64,000 nucleotides of DNA from positions 1-64,000 of the forward strand of contig JAFXPL010000168.1 of NCBI GenBank assembly GCA_017527945.1, written 5' to 3'. Within the stretch, counting starts at the first letter, position 1, and the number at the start of each line of letters is the position of its first letter. The notes beneath the pieces are model-generated. The model worked only from the letters and a program-made list of their open reading frames with translations, made no database searches and was not told the origin of the DNA. Position numbers and translations under genes: made by a program. Positions 1 to 8,263 of the stretch are shown here, piece after piece. Source of the stretch: Bacteroidales bacterium (GTDB lineage: Bacteria > Bacteroidota > Bacteroidia > Bacteroidales > WCHB1-69).

Positions 1-26
1 ATTAGTCATAGTCACCAACCATATCC
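1..26. repeat. short ATAGTC-type repeat before ruvC
   Basis: The first bases (about 1-18) contain TAGTCATAGTC, the same short unit found between the FAH hydrolase and nucleoside transporter genes near 14.65 kb. The upstream gene lies outside the window, so it cannot be seen whether this is the 3' tail of another gene. Confidence 0.4.
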
Positions 27-590
27 ATGAACGACAATACGATCAAGAAAAAAATCTTAGGAGTGGATCCCGGCACCAACATCATGGGATACGCCTTGTT
101 GGACACGGAACTGAACAAGTCGGAAGTGGAGGTGCTCAGCGTGTTGCAAATGACCAAGTTAGGCGATGCGTACGCAAAGCTGAAATATATCTACGAGAAA
201 ATCAACGGCATTATTGAACAGTATCAGCCCGACATTCTGGCCATCGAGGCACCGTTTTATGGTAAAAACGTGCAGTCGATGCTGAAACTGGGGCGTGCGC
301 AGGGGATTGTCATCGCGGCCTCGCTTCATGCGGGCATGGAGGTCTATGAGTATTCGCCGCGCAAGATTAAGCAATCCATCACCGGCAACGGGAATGCCTC
401 TAAGGAGCAGGTCTCGGACATGCTGTGCCGAATGTACCCCATCTCCGAGCACATCCAGTTCCTCGACGCCACGGATGCCCTGGCGGTGGCCGTTTGCCAC
501 CATCTGCAGCACAAGGTGGTCTTCGGAAAATCGGCGGCGACCAACTGGAAGAGCTTCATCGCGCAAAACGCGGACCGGGTGGTGAGATGA
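27..590 (+). CDS. ruvC: Holliday junction resolvase RuvC
   Basis: RuvC is the nuclease that cuts four-way DNA junctions made by recombination, acting as a dimer with RuvAB. The 187-residue length is normal for the family. The RNase H-like fold starts at the GVDPGT motif (D14). E74 lies in AIEAPFYGKN, and D147 and D150 lie in the C-terminal DATDALAVAVCHH motif, so the acidic catalytic set is complete. The ATG at 27 is the only start that keeps the first beta strand intact. A helicase gene follows 37 bases downstream on the same strand and may be co-transcribed. Confidence 0.95.
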   Translation: MNDNTIKKKILGVDPGTNIMGYALLDTELNKSEVEVLSVLQMTKLGDAYAKLKYIYEKINGIIEQYQPDILAIEAPFYGKNVQSMLKLGRAQGIVIAASLHAGMEVYEYSPRKIKQSITGNGNASKEQVSDMLCRMYPISEHIQFLDATDALAVAVCHHLQHKVVFGKSAATNWKSFIAQNADRVVR

Positions 591-627
591 CCTTTCAAGC
601 ACTCTGTGGAAAACTAATCTTTGTGTT

Positions 628-2850
628 ATGAATGTATTCGCTCGTTATTCTCCCTTCATCCAAGACTACATCTACCGCTCCGGCTGGCAGTCGTTGCGGG
701 GGGTGCAGAATGCCGCCGGCGATGCCCTCTTCAGTACCGACGACAACGTGTTGCTCACCGCCTCCACTGCCTCCGGCAAGACCGAGGCCGCCTTTTTCCC
801 CATCCTGACCCTCCTCGACGAGGAACCCTCGCGAACCGTGGGAGTGCTCTATATTGCGCCGCTTAAGGCCCTCATCAACGATCAGTTCGAGCGATTGGAC
901 GAGCTGTGCGAGGAGGCTGGCATCCGTGTCACGCGGTGGCACGGCGATGTCGGGCAGACCCGCAAGCGGCAACTGCTGCGCAAACCCTCCGGCATCCTGC
1001 AGATTACCCCTGAGTCGTTGGAGTCGCTGCTCATCAACAAGCACGGGGAAATCACCGCTCTTTTCGGCGATTTGCGCTTCATTGTCATCGACGAAATTCA
1101 CTCACTGCTGCGCGGCGACCGCGGGATGCAGACATTCTGCCTTATCGAGCGCCTCTGCCGTATGGCAGGATGCAATCCCCGCCGGGTCGGGCTGTCGGCC
1201 ACCATCGGCAACCCCGAAGCGGCGGGAGAGTTCCTGTCCGCCGGCAGCGGCCGCCGCACCCTCATCCCCAAATTCGATAGAGGGAAGGAAGTATGGCGGC
1301 TCTCCATGGAACACTTCTTCAACAACGGACCGCAAGCGGACGAGGGGAAAGACATCGCGGTGCAGGATCCGGTGCCTGAACCGTCAAGCGACACGGCTCC
1401 GAAAGCCGCTGACCCTGGCATCGGCTACATCTTCGAGCATACAAGAGGGAAAAAATGCCTGGTTTTCACCAACTCCCGTGAGGAGTGTGAGACGGTGTGC
1501 CAGCAGCTGCGGCAGTATTGCGAGGCGAACCATGAGCCTGAACGTTTCCTTATCCACCATGGCAACCTGTCGGCCTCTTACCGGGAAAGCGCAGAACAGG
1601 AGATGAAGGACGACAGCTCGTTGATGTCGGTGTGTGCCACGGCCACGTTGGAGCTTGGCATTGACGTGGGACGATTGGAGCGGGCCTTCCAAATTGACGC
1701 TCCCTTCACCGTGTCGGGGTTTCTGCAACGCATGGGACGCACCGGCCGCCGGGGCGACCCGTCGGAGATGTGGTTTGTGATGCGCGAGGAACACCCCGAG
1801 GCGCGTGCCATGCTCCCCGACATGATTCCATGGTATCTGATCCAGGGCATCGCGCTTGTGCAACTCTATATTGAGGAGCGGTTTGTGGAACCTCCGCGCA
1901 CCGACCGCATGCCCTACAGCCTGCTCTACCATCAGACCATGAGCACCCTGGCCTCCTGCGGCGAGATGACGCCTGCAGAGCTGGCCTCCCGCGTGCTCAC
2001 CCTCTCCAGCTTCCGGCACATCTCTCAAGACGACTACCGCCTGTTGCTCCGCCATCTCCTCGACAAAGATCATATTCAGCGAACTGAAAACGGTGGACTG
2101 ATCCTCGGACTCCCCGGCGAACGCATCGTCAACAACTTCAAGTTCTATGCCGTCTTCCAGGAGAATGTCGAATACACGGTTCGTACCGGCTCCGAGCAGT
2201 TGGGTACTATCGTGAAACCGCCACCGCCTGGTGATAAAATCGCTATCGCGGGACGTGTGTGGGTGGTTGACGAGGTCAATCACCAGCGGCGCGAGGTCTA
2301 TTGCACCCTCGTGAAGGGCAACATTCCCGCTTACTTCGGCGACTGCGCCGGTGATATCCACACGCGCATCCTCGAACGTATGCACGGAGTGCTGTCCGAG
2401 GAGAAAAACTACCCCTACCTGATGCGCCATGCAGTGTGCCGCCTGCGCGATGCACGCGACACCTTCTTGAAATCGGGCATGGTAGATCGTCCGCTCGTCA
2501 ACCTCGGAGGCAAGATGTGGGTGTTATTCCCTTGGATAGGCAGTTATGCCTTCCTCGCGTTGGAACGTCTGCTGAAGATAAAGTGTGCCAAGAGCTTGGG
2601 CATCAAAGGATTCACCTCCTCTCGCCCCTACTATATGCAGTTTACGATGCAGGCAAGTGAAGCAGAGTTCTACAGGGTGGTGGCCGAAGAGGCCGCCAAG
2701 AGTTTCGACCCCCTGGAACTGGTCTATCCCAACGAGGTTCCCTTGTTCGAAAAATACGATGAACACTTGCCCGAGGCGCTGGTGCGCAAGGGCTTTGCGT
2801 ACGGTGTTCTTGACATAAATGGGATGAAAAACAGGGTGCGTGGATGGTGA
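628..2850 (+). CDS. DEAD/DEAH-box helicase, Lhr-like
   Basis: This is a superfamily 2 ATP-dependent helicase of 740 residues. Motif I is TASGKT (47-52), motif II is DEIH (155-158), motif III is SAT (190-192), and motif VI is QRMGRTGRRG (about 368-376). The order and the RRG ending resemble Lhr-type helicases, which unwind DNA or RNA-DNA hybrids in repair. An insert at about 235-265 rich in D, P and A separates the two RecA domains. About 300 C-terminal residues form the accessory region and contain no nuclease motif that I recognise. It follows ruvC closely, which fits a DNA-repair role. The exact substrate cannot be told from sequence. Confidence 0.85.
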   Translation: MNVFARYSPFIQDYIYRSGWQSLRGVQNAAGDALFSTDDNVLLTASTASGKTEAAFFPILTLLDEEPSRTVGVLYIAPLKALINDQFERLDELCEEAGIRVTRWHGDVGQTRKRQLLRKPSGILQITPESLESLLINKHGEITALFGDLRFIVIDEIHSLLRGDRGMQTFCLIERLCRMAGCNPRRVGLSATIGNPEAAGEFLSAGSGRRTLIPKFDRGKEVWRLSMEHFFNNGPQADEGKDIAVQDPVPEPSSDTAPKAADPGIGYIFEHTRGKKCLVFTNSREECETVCQQLRQYCEANHEPERFLIHHGNLSASYRESAEQEMKDDSSLMSVCATATLELGIDVGRLERAFQIDAPFTVSGFLQRMGRTGRRGDPSEMWFVMREEHPEARAMLPDMIPWYLIQGIALVQLYIEERFVEPPRTDRMPYSLLYHQTMSTLASCGEMTPAELASRVLTLSSFRHISQDDYRLLLRHLLDKDHIQRTENGGLILGLPGERIVNNFKFYAVFQENVEYTVRTGSEQLGTIVKPPPPGDKIAIAGRVWVVDEVNHQRREVYCTLVKGNIPAYFGDCAGDIHTRILERMHGVLSEEKNYPYLMRHAVCRLRDARDTFLKSGMVDRPLVNLGGKMWVLFPWIGSYAFLALERLLKIKCAKSLGIKGFTSSRPYYMQFTMQASEAEFYRVVAEEAAKSFDPLELVYPNEVPLFEKYDEHLPEALVRKGFAYGVLDINGMKNRVRGW

Positions 2851-3026
2851 AAAACGGCCAGTTGTTGTTCTAATGTCGAAAAAATGCTACTGTTGAGCAC
2901 CCTGCGGCTTGTTCGTAACCAATTAAAAATCAATCATTTGCGTACATATAATTCTCTGTGCCAAATTTTTTTTTCAAATTATGTGATTTTTTTTCGTCTA
3001 TAGGTGTTTTCTATTTGATTTTTTTG

Positions 3027-3035
3027 TATTTTTGC
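3027..3035 (+). promoter_or_regulatory. Bacteroidota -7 promoter element (TAnnTTTGC)
   Basis: TATTTTTGC matches the Bacteroidota -7 consensus exactly and lies in the AT-rich gap after the helicase gene. Transcription would start near 3041, about 250 bases before galM, and would first produce the structured RNA described next. The upstream -33 element is not convincing. Confidence 0.6.
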
Positions 3036-3040
3036 AGCGT

Positions 3041-3250
3041 TGTTTTATGTCGAAAGACAGACAGCGGTTTTTCACTATTCCGTTAGAGTGAACCTGGACA
3101 ATTCACAAATATTTGCGCGGATTAGAGGATAAGCCTACCTGTTGAGTATTGTCAAAAAAAAGGTGGGGTTAATTCTATGTCATCTTGCAAATTGGGAGTC
3201 CAGGTCCTACTCTGAAGATGATTCTAGAACGAAACTCCACTTTTTTTCTT
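3041..3250 (+). ncRNA. structured RNA / possible leader of galM
   Basis: The 442-base gap between the helicase and galM has no ORF. It begins with a promoter element and contains: a hairpin with a GAAA tetraloop (3048-3059); TTCAC/GTGAA/TTCAC segments at 3071-3075, 3088-3092 and 3102-3106 that allow two mutually exclusive hairpins; GACAAT (3097-3102) pairing with ATTGTC (3148-3153); and a long hairpin. In that hairpin 3162-3170 pairs with 3233-3241, 3173-3177 with 3225-3229, and 3181-3186 with 3215-3220. It is followed by a T7 run (3241-3247). This could be a free-standing small RNA or a terminating leader of galM. I could not match it to 6S, SRP, RNase P or a known riboswitch. Confidence 0.5.
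3154..3247 (+). terminator. intrinsic terminator ending the structured RNA
   Basis: A8 plus GGTGGGGTT pairs with AACTCCACT plus the T run, with two G-U pairs, enclosing two further inner stems. The T7 tract ends 46 bases before the galM ATG. Termination here would switch off galM transcription from the 3027 promoter, so it could act as an attenuator. The reverse strand also reads as hairpin plus T8, so it may be bidirectional. Confidence 0.55.
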
Positions 3251-3292
3251 GTTGATAGTGCAAATGTTGTTTAATGTGAAATTTTGATTCCA

Positions 3293-4333
3293 ATGCAATT
3301 CAAAGCGCACGAAATGAGGCTGTTTAATCTTGGAAACCGTAATGGTATGAAGGCTCGTGTCACGAATCTGGGCGGGCGCGTCGTTTCCATCGTGGTTCCT
3401 GACAAGGACGGTTTCCCTCGTGACGTGGTGCTTGGGTTCGACCGGCTTGAAGATTATCGGCCGGAGAATCATCTTTCCGACTTCGGTGCTGTCATCGGAC
3501 GGTATGCCAACCGTCTGAAAAACGGGCAGATAACTATAGACGGAAAGATTTGGCAGCTGCCGCAGAATGACGGTCCCAACTGTCTTCACGGGGGACCGAA
3601 CGGTTGGCAGTATCATGATTTCACAGTCGTGGCCGAAAGTGAAAAACAGCTGGTGCTTGGTCTGTTAAGTCCCGATGGCGACAGCGGATTCCCAGGCGAG
3701 GTTCGTTCCCGTATCACTTATACATTGTCAGATGATAATGCGTTAGATATTGAATACGAAGCGATTACCGATAAGCCGACCGTCATTAACATGACCAATC
3801 ACAGCTATTTTAATCTCAATGGCGATGCTTCTGCTGACATTCTGAACCATCTGCTGACAATTGATGCCGACCGATACACCCCGATAGAGGAGTCTTTTAT
3901 CCCGACGGGCGAATTGGCTGAAGTGGATGGCACCCCGATGGATTTCCGAATGGCAAAAACTGTCGGAGAGGACATTTCGGCGGACTTCGAACAGCTGCGG
4001 CGTGGGCGAGGCTATGACCACAATTGGGTGCTCAACACGCGTGGCGACGACACACGCGCGTGCGCCCGTTTGGAGAGTCCTGTCACCGGCATTGTTATGG
4101 AGGTTTTCACCACCGAGCCAGGTTTGCAGGTCTATACTGGTAACTTTTTGAACGGTTCGATGACGGGGAAGGGAGGGGTAGTCTATCAACAACGTGTGGG
4201 CATTTGTCTTGAAACACAGAAGTTTCCAGATTCGCCGAACCAAAAATGGCCGGAGTCAAATGCTTTTTTGCGTCCAGGTGAACTCTATCGGAGTAGAACA
4301 CGATTCCAATTCGGAATTGTCAGTGCAAAGTGA
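3293..4333 (+). CDS. galM: aldose 1-epimerase (mutarotase)
   Basis: This enzyme interconverts the alpha and beta anomers of galactose, glucose and related sugars. It has 346 residues from the ATG at 3293; a TTG three codons upstream is less likely. Family landmarks are NRLKNG (73-78), LHGGPNGW with H99, TNHSYFNL with the catalytic acid H170, YDHNW with D242, and the catalytic base E307 in ICLETQKFPDSPN. No signal peptide is visible, so it should be cytoplasmic. It is preceded by the structured RNA and terminator, and its last 14 bases overlap the 3' end of the opposite-strand peptide-binding protein gene. Confidence 0.93.
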   Translation: MQFKAHEMRLFNLGNRNGMKARVTNLGGRVVSIVVPDKDGFPRDVVLGFDRLEDYRPENHLSDFGAVIGRYANRLKNGQITIDGKIWQLPQNDGPNCLHGGPNGWQYHDFTVVAESEKQLVLGLLSPDGDSGFPGEVRSRITYTLSDDNALDIEYEAITDKPTVINMTNHSYFNLNGDASADILNHLLTIDADRYTPIEESFIPTGELAEVDGTPMDFRMAKTVGEDISADFEQLRRGRGYDHNWVLNTRGDDTRACARLESPVTGIVMEVFTTEPGLQVYTGNFLNGSMTGKGGVVYQQRVGICLETQKFPDSPNQKWPESNAFLRPGELYRSRTRFQFGIVSAK

Positions 4334-5957
4334 CACGTCGCAAGTCCAGCATGTTCACTGGGTTCGTGCCCATGCCGTGCACGCGTTTTTGCACAAAACG
4401 GGCCACTTTGTCATAATATAGAATGACAAAGGGCGCATCATCAACAAGCATCGAATCCATTCTCATGTAATATTCGGTGCGTAGCGAGTCTTTGGTGCAA
4501 TGCTGCGATTTCTCGTATAGCTGGTCGAATGCCGGATTCACGTAGTGCGTGTAGTTGGAGCCGTTGGGCTGCAGGTTTTTGGAATAAAACAGCGACATCT
4601 GGTTTTCCGCATCGGGATAGTCGCATATCCAGGACGCCCGGAAAAACGGAAGCTGGTAGCTGCGCATCATCTCGCGCTGCTGGGCTGCCTGTGCCACATC
4701 TATATTCAACGTGATGCCAATCTGCTCCAGTTCATGCTGGATATATTGGCAGAGGTCCGCATACTGCGCCGAAACGGTCAGCGTGATAGGAGGTAGTCCC
4801 TTGCCGTTGGGGTAGCCCGCCTCTGCAAGCAGTTGCAAGGCCTTCTGAGGATTGTAGTCATAGCCTCCTGTGCACTCTGGGGCATACGAAGGCATCCCGC
4901 GCGGCACAAAACCGCCATCACCGGCGTAACCCATGTTGTTGCGCAAATATTTCATCATCTTTTCTCGGTCGAAACCGTAGTTTATGGCCTGCCGTATGCG
5001 TTTGTCCATCAGAGGGTTAACTCCTTCCGTGGGCTTAAGGTTGAAGCCTAAGTACTCCGTGTTCAAATATGGTCCGGTAATTAGTCTGACTTTGTCGGCA
5101 TATTCGGGGTTGAGACGACCCTCCTTGGTGAGCAGTGCATCCTTGTAGCTGGGATCCACTCCCGACATGAAATCGAGCGAACCTTTCATGAATTCCATGA
5201 AGACAGACTGTTTGTCAACGATGAACGACACCGCCACGGCATCAATGTAGGGAAGACGCTTGCCTGTGGAGTCGGTTTCGAAATAGTTGGGGTTCTTGCG
5301 CATCACTAACTTCACCCCTTCCTCCCACATCTGCATTTGGAACGGGCCCGTGCCGACAGGGAATTTCCGGAAGTCCTTGCCGTAGCGTTCCACGACTTCG
5401 TGTGGCACTACCGAGCAATATTTCATGGTGAGAATACCTAAAAAAGGCGGGAAAGGTTCTGATAGTTCGATTTGGAAAACAGTGTCATTCAACGCTTTGA
5501 AAGCAGGAACGCCGTTTTTGTCACGTTTTACCTTTTGGAAAATCCACGCTCCGGGTGAGGCCACGTCAGGATTGAGGATGCGTCCCAGACTATAGACGAA
5601 ATCGGATGCGGTGACATATCTCGGTCCGTTGAACGGAAAGAACTCGGTTTGGTGGAACTGTACATCGTTGCGAAGAAAGAACGTGTAGGTTCTGCCATCT
5701 TCGGAAATAGTCCAGCTTTTCGCGATGGCCGGCACCACCTGCAACTGGTCGTCCATATCCACCAAACCGTTGTAGAGCTGGTTGCAGGGCCAGATGGCAG
5801 CCTGCCCCGAGGCAAATGCCGGATCCAGGCTCAAGATGCCGCTCGACTCGTTGTAATGGAAAATCTGTTTGTCAGGATGGTCAAATCCCGACTTGCAGGA
5901 AGCGGCTAAAATGCTTATAATGAGAATTGTAAATAAGTTCAGACCCGTTTTCCTCAT
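4320..5957 (-). CDS. peptide ABC transporter substrate-binding lipoprotein
   Basis: This is a family 5 extracellular solute-binding protein (OppA/DppA/MppA type) of 545 residues. The N-terminus is a lipoprotein signal with LAASC and C21 as lipid anchor. The rest follows the family pattern, with the VPAIAKSWTISEDGRTYTF and RQAINYGFDREKM regions typical of peptide binders. No permease or ATPase genes are adjacent. Instead it is the last gene of a minus-strand run with an M23 peptidase and two glucosaminidase-LysM proteins, with one base between it and the M23 gene. That context suggests binding of wall-derived peptides, as MppA does, but the ligand is inferred. Its stop region overlaps galM convergently by 14 bases. 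Confidence 0.85.
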   Translation of the reverse strand: MRKTGLNLFTILIISILAASCKSGFDHPDKQIFHYNESSGILSLDPAFASGQAAIWPCNQLYNGLVDMDDQLQVVPAIAKSWTISEDGRTYTFFLRNDVQFHQTEFFPFNGPRYVTASDFVYSLGRILNPDVASPGAWIFQKVKRDKNGVPAFKALNDTVFQIELSEPFPPFLGILTMKYCSVVPHEVVERYGKDFRKFPVGTGPFQMQMWEEGVKLVMRKNPNYFETDSTGKRLPYIDAVAVSFIVDKQSVFMEFMKGSLDFMSGVDPSYKDALLTKEGRLNPEYADKVRLITGPYLNTEYLGFNLKPTEGVNPLMDKRIRQAINYGFDREKMMKYLRNNMGYAGDGGFVPRGMPSYAPECTGGYDYNPQKALQLLAEAGYPNGKGLPPITLTVSAQYADLCQYIQHELEQIGITLNIDVAQAAQQREMMRSYQLPFFRASWICDYPDAENQMSLFYSKNLQPNGSNYTHYVNPAFDQLYEKSQHCTKDSLRTEYYMRMDSMLVDDAPFVILYYDKVARFVQKRVHGMGTNPVNMLDLRRVTLH

Positions 5958-5958
5958 G

Positions 5959-6921
5959 TTACGACAATGCCTGGTTTATTTTCTTGGAAGATTCTAACAG
6001 GGAATTATACTCTTCTGGCGTAATATCGATGTAGAAATAGTAGATTGGGTTGACCTGTTTTCCGCCTTTGATTACCTCATAGTGCAGATGCGAGCCAGAT
6101 GACATACCTGTAGAACCCACATAACCAATTAGTTGCCCGCGTTTAACCTTTTGTCCGGGTTTCACGGCGGCTTTCGACATGTGGGCGTAGAGGGTCTGGT
6201 AAGAATATCCGTGGTTCAGCAGGATGCAAATGCCGTAGCCTGAACCGGGATTCTCGCGCGAAACGGTTCCGTCGGCGGTGGCATAGATGGGTGTGCCTTT
6301 AGGAGCTGCAATATCGATGCCTGTATGATTGCGCAATGTCTTGAGAATCGGATGGTAACGTTTTCCGAAACCGGATGTGATGGTGTACATGTTCTTCAAT
6401 GGACGGATGGCTGGAATGGCGGCGAGCATCTCCGCCTTGGAGTTCGCGATTCGTTCCAGTGTGTCTAACGACTTGGTTTGCACCGCCAGCCTGACCACCA
6501 GTTGGTCGGCTTTTTTGTTAGCGGCTTTCAGCAGCGTGTAGGCCTCAGACCGTGACAAGCTGTCGTAGCGAGTGTCTTCCACTAACAACGGATAGCGCTC
6601 GGAAACAGGTACGGGATCTGTCTCAAAGACATTGCGGTAGATGTTGTCGTCGCGGTCTTCGATGTCCGCCAACACTTCCGCCATTACGTCTATCCGTGCG
6701 GTCAGGTAGTCCACCTCGTCCTTTAGTTCGTTGTTCTCTTTTTCTAAAAGCTTGACTTTCGGAGAATCAATGAAGTAGAAGGCGATCCATACGAATACCA
6801 GGGCAAAAGCCACGCCGCTGGCAAACACCCAGACGATGCGCTTAAACAGGTGCTTGAAACTGATCTTGACCTTTTCGTAGGTAAGCGTTTTCGGATTGAA
6901 ATGATAGAATGACTTCGGCAT
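5959..6921 (-). CDS. membrane-anchored M23 (LytM) metallopeptidase
   Basis: A 320-residue peptidoglycan endopeptidase-type protein. One transmembrane helix lies at about 31-51 after a basic cytoplasmic tail. A coiled-coil segment (about 55-90) and helical linker follow, then the M23 domain (about 175-290). All expected zinc and catalytic residues are present: H199 and D203 (HTGID), H247 (YAHMS), H278 and H280 (HLHYE). Activity against stem-peptide cross-links is therefore likely, facing the periplasm. It sits five bases after the glucosaminidase-type gene and one base before the peptide-binding lipoprotein gene, consistent with one operon. Confidence 0.9.
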   Translation of the reverse strand: MPKSFYHFNPKTLTYEKVKISFKHLFKRIVWVFASGVAFALVFVWIAFYFIDSPKVKLLEKENNELKDEVDYLTARIDVMAEVLADIEDRDDNIYRNVFETDPVPVSERYPLLVEDTRYDSLSRSEAYTLLKAANKKADQLVVRLAVQTKSLDTLERIANSKAEMLAAIPAIRPLKNMYTITSGFGKRYHPILKTLRNHTGIDIAAPKGTPIYATADGTVSRENPGSGYGICILLNHGYSYQTLYAHMSKAAVKPGQKVKRGQLIGYVGSTGMSSGSHLHYEVIKGGKQVNPIYYFYIDITPEEYNSLLESSKKINQALS

Positions 6922-6926
6922 TTTCC

Positions 6927-8252
6927 TTAATTACATCCGATACAAATCTGGTCGCCAATGCCGTAGCTGTTGATGCTTCCGCTGTTTCTCTTGATGAGGA
7001 TTTTCAGTTGAATGCCATATCGTTGAGCGATATAGCGATAGGTGTCGCCTTCCTGCAGGGTGTGGTACGGAACGGAAGATTTCGTGCTCTTCATTTCCAG
7101 ATAAATCACCTCGTCCTCAATGGGTTCCGACCCGTCATACACGTCATTGTAGAGCCTCAGGTTCTTTTCGGTCATCTGCATGGCGTTGGCCAACTTCTGA
7201 TAGGTGTCGCCGGCGCGTGCCAGGATGAATTTGGTTTTGTTGTTTTCATAGACGGGGCGGCTTGTGTAGGGGTAATAAGCTGATTTATAAGGTACTGCAT
7301 ACGGGTCTAACACAAAGATGTTCAATCCGTTCACCTTTTCCGGCAGGTTGGAGACATTGTCTGTCGTCGGCGAGGTGGTTTTTGTTGGTTCTTCTGTCTG
7401 CTTTTTCGGTTTTTCGTTTTTTTCCACAATCACCTGGATGCCGTTCACCTCCATCGTGTCTGCTTTGGCTCCTGTTTTCTTCGAATCGGTTTTTTTCTCC
7501 GGTTCAGATTTTTTCTGCTTTGGCTGTTGTGTCTCAGCGATAACGGGCTCGTCATTTTTCGTTTTTGCAGGTTGCTTGGTCTCTACAGGGCGGCTCGGTT
7601 CAGAAACAGTACGCACCGGTTCTGCGTTCTGAGCCGCCTGTTTCGGTTGTTCCGCCACAACAGGTTGCTCTACGCGTTCAGGTTGGGGCTTCTGTACGGC
7701 TCTCAATGCAGTGGTGTCGCCCAATTTCTGTGCGACTTTGCGGTCGTAGTGCATCAGATAGTATTTATCGATGATGGAGATAAGCGTGTCGGCGTATTTT
7801 GGATTGCCGGAAAACCCCGCCTCTAACAAACCGTTGGCCCAGGACTTATAGTCCGTTATGGGGTAGTAGAACAGTTTCACATAGCGACTGCGGGTGGATA
7901 AGAAAAGGGAATGGTCGCGGTACGACTCGGCATCGGTGGCGTATTTCCGATAGCAGTTCTCGCGGTTTTTGTCGGCTGGGCGGTAGTAGGTGTCGCCTTT
8001 CCATTCCTGGGTATGGCACATGATGGCGAAATGGTTGTGGCATTCGCGCACCAAGTCGTTTGTCCCCGCCTGCGATGCGTAGATGGCCTGCGCCAGCGTG
8101 ATGCTGGCCGGAACCCCGTAGAGTTCCATCTCCTGCATTGCAAGATCCTTATATTCATCAATGTAGTCATAAATGCGATCCTCCATCGTGTATTGTGCCG
8201 ACACGAAAGAAATCAAACATAATCCGGTCAATAAACTGAATATTCTTTTCAT
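6927..8252 (-). CDS. secreted glucosaminidase-like protein with LysM repeats, catalytic Glu missing
   Basis: A 441-residue secreted protein with signal peptide MKRIFSLLTGLCLISFVSAQ. A glucosaminidase (FlgJ/LytG-type) domain spans about 25-170. A long low-complexity linker rich in K, E, P, Q and T (about 180-300) follows, then two LysM modules (about 340-441). In the motif where its neighbour reads AQGIFES, this protein reads AQAIYAS, so A59 replaces the catalytic glutamate. The NHF and CH segments after it are kept. The fold is probably intact but hydrolysis is doubtful; it may bind peptidoglycan or act as a partner. It lies 11 bases after the active-looking paralogue. Confidence 0.85.
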   Translation of the reverse strand: MKRIFSLLTGLCLISFVSAQYTMEDRIYDYIDEYKDLAMQEMELYGVPASITLAQAIYASQAGTNDLVRECHNHFAIMCHTQEWKGDTYYRPADKNRENCYRKYATDAESYRDHSLFLSTRSRYVKLFYYPITDYKSWANGLLEAGFSGNPKYADTLISIIDKYYLMHYDRKVAQKLGDTTALRAVQKPQPERVEQPVVAEQPKQAAQNAEPVRTVSEPSRPVETKQPAKTKNDEPVIAETQQPKQKKSEPEKKTDSKKTGAKADTMEVNGIQVIVEKNEKPKKQTEEPTKTTSPTTDNVSNLPEKVNGLNIFVLDPYAVPYKSAYYPYTSRPVYENNKTKFILARAGDTYQKLANAMQMTEKNLRLYNDVYDGSEPIEDEVIYLEMKSTKSSVPYHTLQEGDTYRYIAQRYGIQLKILIKRNSGSINSYGIGDQICIGCN

Positions 8253-8263
8253 CGTTTTATAAT

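Noticed and set aside
3041..3250. 6S, SRP, tmRNA or RNase P RNA identity
   Set aside because: I could not find the conserved core motifs of SRP, tmRNA or RNase P RNA, and no rod-like pairing of the ends as in 6S RNA.
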